Assembly: GCA_910585445.1 (NCBI GenBank)
Contig: CAJUEK010000050.1
Location: forward strand, 1-16,411
Direction of reading: 5' to 3'
From: an uncultured Bacteroidales bacterium
Lineage (GTDB): Bacteria; Bacteroidota; Bacteroidia; Bacteroidales; UBA932
Length of the DNA: 16,411 nucleotides
Below the pieces are notes generated by a model. That model did no database searches. It had not been told where the DNA came from and saw only the letters and a list, made by a program, of their open reading frames with translations. How positions within the stretch are numbered: the first letter of the stretch is position 1; every line of letters starts with the position of its first letter. The translations under genes and the position numbers were made by a program. This document shows, in pieces, positions 1 through 6,437 of the stretch.

Positions 1-37
1 AGGTGCCAGTCCTAATTTTGTTTCGCTTCAAAAAGTT

Positions 38-1300
38 TTATCGGACAGCAATAATATCAAATATTTTTGTGCCGGAAGTAAAGTAAGGATTTATCTCAGC
101 ATGACATGAAAGAGTCGTTTTGCCCGGAAACTTGTCCCACAAGTTGGTCTTCACTCCAAGAAAGATTGCGCAAAAGTCTGAAACCAGACCGCTCACAAGA
201 TCAGTGACGCCGCTTGTATATACTTTGCCGTCCGCCGTAAGGTAAGGCTTACGGACAGGAGGGTCTATCACTCCACCGTTGACTACAGCAAGATTCATTA
301 TGCTGTTTCCGGGATCTCCGGCTGGAAAACCGAGCCGGTTCAGTTCATTCTGCCAATCTTCATGCACACGGTTATCGAGAACTCCCGATGAATTGACATA
401 GTTGACAAGCATCTGCCTTGCAGAAACAGAATACAGGTATTTCCTCAAGGCATAAGCGGCGGAATCGGTCTTAAGAACCATTTTCATTATATCAAATCCA
501 AGCCCTCCGTTATAATAATACTGCATAAGACCATAAATGCCATACAACGCACCCAAGGGAACGTGTGCACCCAAGTGAGGAGAATCATGACTTATATACG
601 CTGCCGTCTCATGAGGCCGGCCTTCAAGTTCCATTGTTCGGAGAGCATATCTTGCCACAAGGCCACCCATGCTCTCTCCCAAGACGATATTAGGTTCTTC
701 ACTTCCGGCTGTGATTTTTTCCGCATTCACCCAGTCAATGATTTTAATAAGCAAACGGGCATTGTCACGGATATCGGCTTCGCTGTTCATCCAATCGACA
801 TAGATGATATCGTAAGTATCGGCAATGCCGGAACCAGAATATAAAACTCCGGAATAATAAGACCGCGCGGTCGTAAAGCCGGAATCAGAATAGCCCGAGA
901 CGGAAGAGCTGGACAAAGAAATACCAAGCCACTCCTTGACGGCAACCAAATCAACCGGGTCAAATCCTTCGACCACGACAAAAGGCTTTTTGATTGATTG
1001 CGAAGGGTTTGACTTGGCATAAAAGACCGAAGCCCGGGCACTTATCAAAGCATTTCCGGAAATATGGCTAAAATTCTCCACCTTCCCAGGGAGACAAGAA
1101 TCATCACCCATTGGAGGCAAGCCCTCCAACTTTATGCCCTCAGGAGCACACACCAACCGGCTATGGCAGACCAGGACGTTCCCATCCTCCAGCGTGACTC
1201 TCATTTTCAATTCCACTTCCCCTTCCTGATATGAGACGGAAACAATGCTGCCGGCTGAGATTGTCCGATAACCGCTGCCGTCACCCGGATCAAATTCCAT
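38..1300 (-). CDS. C-terminal alpha/beta-hydrolase (lipase-like) fragment of the interrupted gene
   Basis: This piece would be 420 residues from the first ATG after the internal stop. It has no signal peptide of its own, which is odd for a protein of this type and supports its being the rest of the upstream gene. KPFVVVEGFDPVD (105-117) resembles the first strand of the hydrolase fold. NIVLGESMGGLVARYAL (204-220) carries the nucleophile elbow GxSxG with Ser210. DSPHLGAHVPLG (239-250) is typical of PGAP1- or lipase-like hydrolases. The acid and histidine of the triad cannot be assigned by eye. The substrate is unknown; an ester or lipid is a reasonable guess. It ends in KIFDIIAVR with TAA at 38-40, and the frame continues open to the window edge. 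Confidence 0.6.
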   Translation of the reverse strand: MEFDPGDGSGYRTISAGSIVSVSYQEGEVELKMRVTLEDGNVLVCHSRLVCAPEGIKLEGLPPMGDDSCLPGKVENFSHISGNALISARASVFYAKSNPSQSIKKPFVVVEGFDPVDLVAVKEWLGISLSSSSVSGYSDSGFTTARSYYSGVLYSGSGIADTYDIIYVDWMNSEADIRDNARLLIKIIDWVNAEKITAGSEEPNIVLGESMGGLVARYALRTMELEGRPHETAAYISHDSPHLGAHVPLGALYGIYGLMQYYYNGGLGFDIMKMVLKTDSAAYALRKYLYSVSARQMLVNYVNSSGVLDNRVHEDWQNELNRLGFPAGDPGNSIMNLAVVNGGVIDPPVRKPYLTADGKVYTSGVTDLVSGLVSDFCAIFLGVKTNLWDKFPGKTTLSCHAEINPYFTSGTKIFDIIAVR

Positions 1301-1318
1301 TTTGACAATCCCAGCATT

Positions 1319-1882
1319 TTAAAAGATAAAATCTGACGGAAATGAAAATGACGTAACAGAAGACAAACTGGCCAAATTATAAGAAGAAAAGCCTATGACG
1401 TGCTTTTCAGCATACGGGTTCTTCCAGTTCCCGCCAGAGTCATAGCTGTCATAAACCTTGTCATTTTCATATTTAATCAGATTATTGTCAAGGGCATCCT
1501 CCCTTATGTAGTTGTACTTGAACAGCAAAAGGCCGATATTAAGAGTATTGCCATTACCACGTGACATGTCATCCAGAATCGCATTGACATCACCAAAAGG
1601 CTTTACTCCTACGGCAGACGACCTGATGCTACGCAAAAGGCACTCGAACGTAGTTCTCTGCACATAATTGCTGTCTGTGAGAGCAGCACCGTCATACCTG
1701 TCAAAATCAACAAGGTCAAAAGCGTAGTCCCGAAGCAGACCGGTCGGAACCTTCGTCTTGTCCAGATGCTCCAGCATCTTGTCAAGAGCATCCCTGACGG
1801 CAACATTATCCTCGATATTCTGAGCCGAAAGAACAGTCATTCCTGCGAAATACAGGACAAGAAAGAATATAAGTTTTTTCAT
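1319..1882 (-). CDS. N-terminal fragment of the interrupted secreted hydrolase (187 residues)
   Basis: Begins with an export signal (MKKLIFFLVLYFAGMTVLSA, cleavage likely before QNIED). A helical segment follows (about 25-135), with DALDKMLEHLDKTKVPTGLL and VDFDRYDGAALTDSNYVQR, a pattern I associate with the N-terminal part of large secreted Bacteroidota proteins. No enzyme motif is present in this piece alone. It ends abruptly at SFPSDFIF in the middle of what looks like a beta-strand, next to the TAA. The start lies 35 nt after the small lipoprotein gene. If translated alone, it would be a secreted 187-residue protein of unknown role. Confidence 0.6.
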   Translation of the reverse strand: MKKLIFFLVLYFAGMTVLSAQNIEDNVAVRDALDKMLEHLDKTKVPTGLLRDYAFDLVDFDRYDGAALTDSNYVQRTTFECLLRSIRSSAVGVKPFGDVNAILDDMSRGNGNTLNIGLLLFKYNYIREDALDNNLIKYENDKVYDSYDSGGNWKNPYAEKHVIGFSSYNLASLSSVTSFSFPSDFIF

Positions 1883-1917
1883 TGCTTCTACAGTTTTAAG
1901 CTTAACATAAAATGGGA

Positions 1918-2274
1918 CTACCTGCTGTCTTGCTCCTGACGTTTCTCATCCTGGCCGGCATTAGCCATCTTGACATCACGCTCATATTTGTCATACAAAT
2001 GCTCAGCAATTCCAAGTTCCAATGCCTCTTCACGGCTAAGCGCTAGGACAAGGACGCCGTCCTTATAGTAAATCTGATTGAGAAGCATCAGCTCTGCATC
2101 AGACTGAAAGTTTGACAGCACCGCAAGAGAATCCGAAGGCACACCGGAAGACCGCGTAATCAACACACCGGAAGTCTTTGAAGCAGCCTGTCCATCGTTC
2201 CTCTCGGCAGTAAGTTCCGCCACCGCACATGACGGAAGCAAGAAAAGACTAAGTAACAATAAATAGTATCTCAT
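1918..2274 (-). CDS. Small lipoprotein of unknown function (118 residues)
   Basis: The family is not recognised. The frame is open from a GTG at 2295, but the ATG at 2274 is preferred. It gives a clean lipoprotein signal, MRYYLLLLSLFLLPSC, with lipobox LPSC and cysteine 16, and it leaves room for a leader after the predicted promoter. The mature part is short and hydrophilic, with no membrane segment. Residues about 70-105 contain an acidic helical stretch (REEALELGIAEHLYDKYERD), and the C-terminus is charged (QDEKRQEQDSR). The stop is 35 nt before the start of the interrupted hydrolase gene, so the two are probably cotranscribed. That makes a functional link possible, such as an accessory or immunity-like lipoprotein for the secreted partner, but nothing in the sequence proves it. 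Confidence 0.72.
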   Translation of the reverse strand: MRYYLLLLSLFLLPSCAVAELTAERNDGQAASKTSGVLITRSSGVPSDSLAVLSNFQSDAELMLLNQIYYKDGVLVLALSREEALELGIAEHLYDKYERDVKMANAGQDEKRQEQDSR

Positions 2275-2297
2275 AGTAATTAAATTTAAATCCACAA

Positions 2298-2327
2298 CAA
2301 ATAAAGGGAATATAATTTAAAATACAA
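2298..2327 (-). promoter_or_regulatory. Possible Bacteroidota-type promoter for the small lipoprotein unit
   Basis: On the minus strand TTTATTTG (2305-2298) fits the -7 consensus TAnnTTTG with one mismatch. A TTG (2327-2325) lies 19 nt upstream at the -33 position. The predicted start of transcription falls near 2291, a short distance before the ATG at 2274. It lies just beyond the cassette 2 terminator, where a new promoter is needed. An inverted repeat AAATAA-CGC-TTATTT (2330-2344) lies directly upstream and may be a regulatory site or chance. Confidence 0.5.
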
Positions 2328-2393
2328 TCAAATAACGCTTATTTAATTAACATTTATCATAAACAAACAAGACAACGACTTAAGCTGAGATAC

Positions 2394-2427
2394 AAAAAAG
2401 GAGCGGCAGAATATTTCTGCCGCTCCT
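2394..2427 (-). terminator. Strong intrinsic terminator ending cassette 2
   Basis: On the minus strand a perfect 13-bp stem (AGGAGCGGCAGAA with TTCTGCCGCTCCT) closes a 3-nt loop and is followed by six T residues (plus-strand A run 2394-2399). It begins 21 nt after the DUF1735-LamG stop. With a GC-rich stem and a U-tract in the right direction, this is a textbook Rho-independent terminator. Confidence 0.92.
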
Positions 2428-2447
2428 GCATCAATCAGACAGGTCAA

Positions 2448-3680
2448 TTATGGCCAAGGTGTCGCAGTATCATCACCCTTTATATTTTCAACCCATGTGA
2501 ACTGTGTACCGGTTACACACGGGTGTCCGTTTCCGGTAAGGTCCTCAAAGATATGGGTGCTGCCGTCCTGAGTATGGCTTGCCTTATTGAATCTCCAATA
2601 GCCTTCAAGGCCTGCGGAATTAGGATCAATGGTCTTGATATTGTTGGCAACTTGGTCTGCCGTCCTACATACGGACCACATACGGGCCTCCGTAGCCAGG
2701 ATCTTGCAATTCCTCCACCACGTACTGCCTGTTCCATGTCCGCCTCCGGCAGAACCTCCCATCCATGAGATCGTCGGGAAGTTACCGTCGCCTACGACTG
2801 AAGAATCAAAATCTTTAGAACCAGCATTCTCACCATTCACATAAAGAGTTATAGTCTTGCCGTCCCAAGTGCAGGCCAAATGCTGCCATACATTAGGCTC
2901 AAAATTCTTGGACGGATTAAGGTAACCGCCGGAGCCCTGGAACTGAACAAGAGAGTGATATGGGAACGCAGGTGCGCTTCCGCCCGGATTCGGATCCTCA
3001 AAACGCATCAGCACACTTCCGCCATTAAACACATCCCTGTTACGGTTGTCAGTATTGCTGACCTGGAAACGGATTTCCAATGTCCATGATTCATACTGGG
3101 CATTCAAGTCAGCCACCCCAAGCCCGGTAGCCCCATTGAAGCAGGCAAGCGTATTGATAACTTTCGGCGTCAATGCATATATATAGGCACCTGAAGTAGA
3201 AGTCACCTCAACATTTCCTGAAACCTTTTCAAGTTTAACCGGAGCTGCATAAGGATTTGCCGCCAAGTCACCTGCAACACCGCTCAAAGTAATCACTATC
3301 GGTTCAGATACATTTTCTCCCGCCTTTACAGTCACGGATTCTCCCAATGAAACGTACTCTTCCGGAATCATTATGAGAGAAGTATTGTTATTAACATTAT
3401 ATTTATCAAGGACAGCCTCATCTATCACAACCCTGAAAGTTGCATCCTGGTCTGAAACTTCAGAAAGGGCAACCTGCAAAGTAAGATTTCTCTTGACTCC
3501 CTCGTCCAAGTCCAAAGTTAGCGCCTGGATTCCAGGCACAGAAGACGATATGCCTTCTACAAAATACGCCCTCGGAAGATTGCCCTCACCGACCTGAATA
3601 GCCCCGTACTCCGCATCGTTACAGCTTGCCACAAACAAGGCTGATGCGGCCAACAGGCTCAGTTTAAAAATATTCTTCAT
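2448..3680 (-). CDS. DUF1735 plus LamG/concanavalin-like surface lipoprotein, cassette 2
   Basis: Probable surface glycan-binding protein of 410 residues and the last gene of cassette 2. The lipobox VASC gives a lipid cysteine at 20, followed by NDAEYG. A DUF1735-like domain (about 35-168) shows the usual pattern LTLDLDEGVKRNLTLQVALS, then LIMIPEEYVSL, VTVKAGE and APVKLEKVSG. A LamG/concanavalin domain (about 190-395) contains WTLEIRFQV, NVWQHLACTWDGKTITLYVN, ILATEARMWSVCRTADQV and GLEGYWRFN. No hydrolase motif is seen. In related loci, proteins of this architecture sit beside SusC/SusD pairs and GH18 enzymes and act as glycan-binding partners; that role is inferred here. Similarity to the cassette 1 counterpart is limited mainly to the LamG core motifs, so the two may hold different glycans. 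A strong terminator follows 21 nt after its stop. Confidence 0.88.
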   Translation of the reverse strand: MKNIFKLSLLAASALFVASCNDAEYGAIQVGEGNLPRAYFVEGISSSVPGIQALTLDLDEGVKRNLTLQVALSEVSDQDATFRVVIDEAVLDKYNVNNNTSLIMIPEEYVSLGESVTVKAGENVSEPIVITLSGVAGDLAANPYAAPVKLEKVSGNVEVTSTSGAYIYALTPKVINTLACFNGATGLGVADLNAQYESWTLEIRFQVSNTDNRNRDVFNGGSVLMRFEDPNPGGSAPAFPYHSLVQFQGSGGYLNPSKNFEPNVWQHLACTWDGKTITLYVNGENAGSKDFDSSVVGDGNFPTISWMGGSAGGGHGTGSTWWRNCKILATEARMWSVCRTADQVANNIKTIDPNSAGLEGYWRFNKASHTQDGSTHIFEDLTGNGHPCVTGTQFTWVENIKGDDTATPWP

Positions 3681-3705
3681 ATTTATTCTCTTTTAAAACC
3701 ATGGA

Positions 3706-4860
3706 CTATTTATAGTCCTCATCAGTAATTATATCTTTCCCAGGAGCAGGGTTCTGCTGCTGGATTGCCTTGCGCATCCATTTGAAAGGAGGATTGTTCG
3801 CCCTCTCATTACTGAAACGGTAGCCGCCGAATCCGCCCTTACGGAAACCGTTGGAAGGCTTCCAATCGGCAAAACCTACAAGGGTAGGCATTACGGCAGG
3901 ATCCCATCTGCGTCCAAGGCTATCATACCAGATATATCCTCCGGCAAGACAGACAGAAGCACTCTCAAGATTATCTGTACAGATAAACTTATTGGTCACC
4001 TCTTCTTCCGTATAATAATCTTTATAGTTATTGACAACCTGAGAAAGCCTATAGTCCAAGTTGCTGGCCCTCATTGAGGAACCTTCAGAACCGGAACCTG
4101 AAGACACGCTATATGCCTGAGATACGAAATAGTCGAAATAAGGTCCGCACTCGCTCGGGAAAGTATTAATATATCCGTCAAGAATAAAGAGCTTGTCCGT
4201 ACCAGACTGAGGGCCGATATATTTTCCCATTTCTTTGACGAAATGAATGATATAAGTTCTATTCGGCATAATAGGATCCGGATTACCTATAGGATCGCGA
4301 TACTCACCCGGTTCGTAGTCGATATCGATTCCATCATAGCCGCATCTGTCAAGAAAGTCAGCGACATCCTTAATCCATTTGTTCATCGCCTCCTTATTGT
4401 TCTCGACCTGTCCGTCAACCCAGCCGTAATGTTCCTTGATCTCAGGCAATGTAGCATCAGGTCCGAGAGGATTATATATATCGCCGATTTTCCATACGAA
4501 AGAAGTTACGACAACCCTAAGTCCCTTGACTTCCTGTGCCCGACGCAGGTCTTCCCGTTTCTTGGGAGTAAGCTTATGTTCATCAGCATTATCCCACAGG
4601 GCAACTATATCCATGGAGTCAGGAAGTGCACAAAGCATGTTGCCGGTATTGACACTGCCCTCACCCCACTCACTGTACCAGCCGAAGCTGACTGCATGGT
4701 CAGATTTCTTCCACGCCCGGAGTGCCTCATAATAAGCATCGTCTTTTGCGACTTCATTAGGAAGATACGGATCCACCTGAATCGGCTCGGCATCCATCCA
4801 TTTGCTGCAGCCGGCAAGCACCGTAGCCGCGGCAAGGAGAATGTAAATATTGTATTTCAT
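3706..4860 (-). CDS. GH18 endo-beta-N-acetylglucosaminidase-like lipoprotein, cassette 2 (BT1044-like type)
   Basis: Predicted surface GH18 enzyme of 384 residues that would release N-glycans by cutting their GlcNAc-GlcNAc core. The lipobox LAGC gives a lipid cysteine at 18. AVSFGWYSEWGEG (56-68) is an early barrel strand. DGIDIDYE (176-183) is an intact GH18 DxxDxDxE motif with E183 the expected acid. SQAY (247-250) is the expected later active-site strand, and GGFGGYRFS and FKWMRKAIQ lie near the end. Relative to the paralogue at 10850-11983, the stretch before the motif is about 31 residues shorter. The stretch between the active-site tyrosine and the next recognisable strand (KFICTDNLE) is about 28 residues longer, and includes a Ser/Gly-rich loop (251-262) and a predicted helix (269-283). 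The gene is flanked by its susD-like and DUF1735-LamG partners at 22 and 25 nt. Activity is likely; specificity is open. Confidence 0.88.
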   Translation of the reverse strand: MKYNIYILLAAATVLAGCSKWMDAEPIQVDPYLPNEVAKDDAYYEALRAWKKSDHAVSFGWYSEWGEGSVNTGNMLCALPDSMDIVALWDNADEHKLTPKKREDLRRAQEVKGLRVVVTSFVWKIGDIYNPLGPDATLPEIKEHYGWVDGQVENNKEAMNKWIKDVADFLDRCGYDGIDIDYEPGEYRDPIGNPDPIMPNRTYIIHFVKEMGKYIGPQSGTDKLFILDGYINTFPSECGPYFDYFVSQAYSVSSGSGSEGSSMRASNLDYRLSQVVNNYKDYYTEEEVTNKFICTDNLESASVCLAGGYIWYDSLGRRWDPAVMPTLVGFADWKPSNGFRKGGFGGYRFSNERANNPPFKWMRKAIQQQNPAPGKDIITDEDYK

Positions 4861-4882
4861 AATTCTATTTTATCGTGTAATG

Positions 4883-6424
4883 TTAATTATAGTTCGGCAA
4901 TGACTTCTTGGCCCAGAACAGGTTGGTAGCCTCATTATCCGCACCCTTAAGGAGCGCTACGCCCTTGTTGTAATTCTCTGTATTCAGGCTGGCCTCCTCA
5001 AAAGAATAGCGGAGACGGCGCATTCCGTATGCCCTGGACTGCTGATCGTCCCGAATCACATTAGGATTCAGGCTCTTTACTGAAGGACAAAGCTCCGGAT
5101 AGCCGGTACGCCTCCATTCCGCCCATGCTTCAAGTCCGTTAGGATAGCCTGCAATCCATCTCTGCGTCGCAATCTGCTCCCTGTGCTTTGCCTCTGAAGT
5201 TTCTGCGTCCCAAGCGATCTTGACGGTAGTCTTGCGGTCATAACCGCTGTTGGCGTCAAGAGGATCATTATGATCAGCCGGAATCAGATCAGCATTCGTG
5301 ACATAGCTTCCGACAGGAACGCCCCACTGCTCAAACGAAAGATTGATACCGGTCTCATAGAAAGTTTTCGCATCACCGGAAATCCAGTTGTTCAGTACAG
5401 CCTCAGCAATCATGAACTGCACCTCAGCCGCAACAAGCATAGGAATTTTGGTTGAAGCCACCACATTCGGTCTTGAATAAAGCTTATGGTCAGTCGGCAT
5501 TTTCTCATAACCTCTGCGAAGACCTATATATTTGTCGGCATGCTGGTCCTTCGTACATTTGAGGGCATAAGCCTCAATCCTCGGATCGTTATATCCGGTA
5601 AGATAGTCAATGATGGAAGCTGCCACAAACAGTTCACCGCCGTTCCACGCCTGGGCTATACTGTAAGGATTTCCCTGAGTCTTAGGGTCCATCATTGCAT
5701 TGTCAGAATTGGTCTTGATATATTCGCCTGCATTGTAAGCATCGACAAACGCATCCCTGTCACCAGTACGCATGGCCACTCTCATAATGAGAGAATTGGC
5801 AAACTTCACCCACTTGCCATAGTCTCCGGCAAACACAGGATCAGAAAGGGCGAGAGGCTTTGAGTTCGGAGCTTCCGCCACATATGCTTTAAGCACACGC
5901 GCAGCATCGCTCAGGTCTGCAATGATGTTCTTATAAACGTCCTCATGAGAGTCATACTCCACCCTCATTTCACCGTCCCTGACCTTCGAATAAGGCATCG
6001 GACCGTAGCAATCGGTCACACGGATCATGGCTGCAGCCTTCAGCAGCTTCGCGATAGCATAATAGTGGCCTTCGCCCTTGGTAATCTTCTCAACCTTGAA
6101 ATAGTTGGAATAGATGGCAGTGAACGCCTTGTCATAAGTATGACGGTTCCAGTCATCGCTCACATTGAACGTATCATAGTTCTGGTTTCCCCAGCGGGAG
6201 CCGTCTGCGAAATAGCCTCCCAATGTTCCGACCATCATATCCACGAACTGGGAATTGTTCTGCTGGATATACATCAAAGGGTCAAACATTGAAGGGATTA
6301 TAATGGAAGGGTCATCCTTTCTGATGGCTTTCGGATCGGTATTATAATCTTCGAAATTTTTAGTACATCCCCCTAAAACCGAAAGGAGAACTGCCACAGA
6401 GAATATCTTTATAATATTTTTCAT
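4883..6424 (-). CDS. SusD-like (SusD-like_2/RagB type) surface glycan-binding lipoprotein of cassette 2
   Basis: Lid lipoprotein of 513 residues for the SusC encoded immediately upstream. The signal peptide ends in LGGC (cysteine 20), followed by TKNFEDYNTDPKAIRKDD, a standard SusD-like_2 opening whose acidic residues suit export to the cell surface. Motifs shared with the cassette 1 paralogue are GPMPYS (141-146), KWVKFANSL (204-212) and YPNGLEAWAEWRRTGYP in the C-terminal third. It lacks several insertions seen in the cassette 1 protein, making it 35 residues shorter. The start follows the susC stop by 13 nt, and 22 nt separate its stop from the GH18 start, so it is cotranscribed with both. 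The family is certain. The bound glycan is not known and is inferred to be the product of the neighbouring endoglycosidase. Confidence 0.95.
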   Translation of the reverse strand: MKNIIKIFSVAVLLSVLGGCTKNFEDYNTDPKAIRKDDPSIIIPSMFDPLMYIQQNNSQFVDMMVGTLGGYFADGSRWGNQNYDTFNVSDDWNRHTYDKAFTAIYSNYFKVEKITKGEGHYYAIAKLLKAAAMIRVTDCYGPMPYSKVRDGEMRVEYDSHEDVYKNIIADLSDAARVLKAYVAEAPNSKPLALSDPVFAGDYGKWVKFANSLIMRVAMRTGDRDAFVDAYNAGEYIKTNSDNAMMDPKTQGNPYSIAQAWNGGELFVAASIIDYLTGYNDPRIEAYALKCTKDQHADKYIGLRRGYEKMPTDHKLYSRPNVVASTKIPMLVAAEVQFMIAEAVLNNWISGDAKTFYETGINLSFEQWGVPVGSYVTNADLIPADHNDPLDANSGYDRKTTVKIAWDAETSEAKHREQIATQRWIAGYPNGLEAWAEWRRTGYPELCPSVKSLNPNVIRDDQQSRAYGMRRLRYSFEEASLNTENYNKGVALLKGADNEATNLFWAKKSLPNYN

Positions 6425-6437
6425 ATAATTGTCCTCC

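Larger units (their letters stand above)
38..1882 (-). pseudogene. Secreted alpha/beta-hydrolase-like gene interrupted by an in-frame TAA
   Basis: Two open segments, 1319-1882 and 38-1318, lie in the same frame and are separated only by one TAA at 1319-1321. Read through that codon, they form one polypeptide of about 614 residues. It has a signal peptide, a helical N-terminal region, a short beta-rich region and a lipase-like alpha/beta-hydrolase domain. The sequence across the break reads SFPSDFIF, stop, NAGIVKMEFDPGDGSGYR. This looks like a continuous beta domain, not the end of one protein and the start of another. There is no Shine-Dalgarno sequence between the parts, though this phylum often lacks one. 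A nonsense mutation is the simplest reading. A sequencing error, or two separately translated proteins, remain possible. The frame also stays open past the stop at 38-40 to the window edge. Confidence 0.7.

Noticed and set aside
2275..2295. GTG start at 2295 for the small lipoprotein
   Set aside because: It would add seven polar residues in front of a complete lipoprotein signal peptide and begins almost at the predicted transcription start. The ATG at 2274 fits better.
2330..2344. Inverted repeat AAATAA-CGC-TTATTT as an operator
   Set aside because: Six-base arms of almost pure A/T in an AT-rich intergenic region are expected by chance, so it is mentioned only with the promoter.
4243..4929. 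228-codon open frame on the plus strand
   Set aside because: Antisense to the GH18 gene, whose protein has clear family motifs. The antisense product has no recognisable domain or signal.
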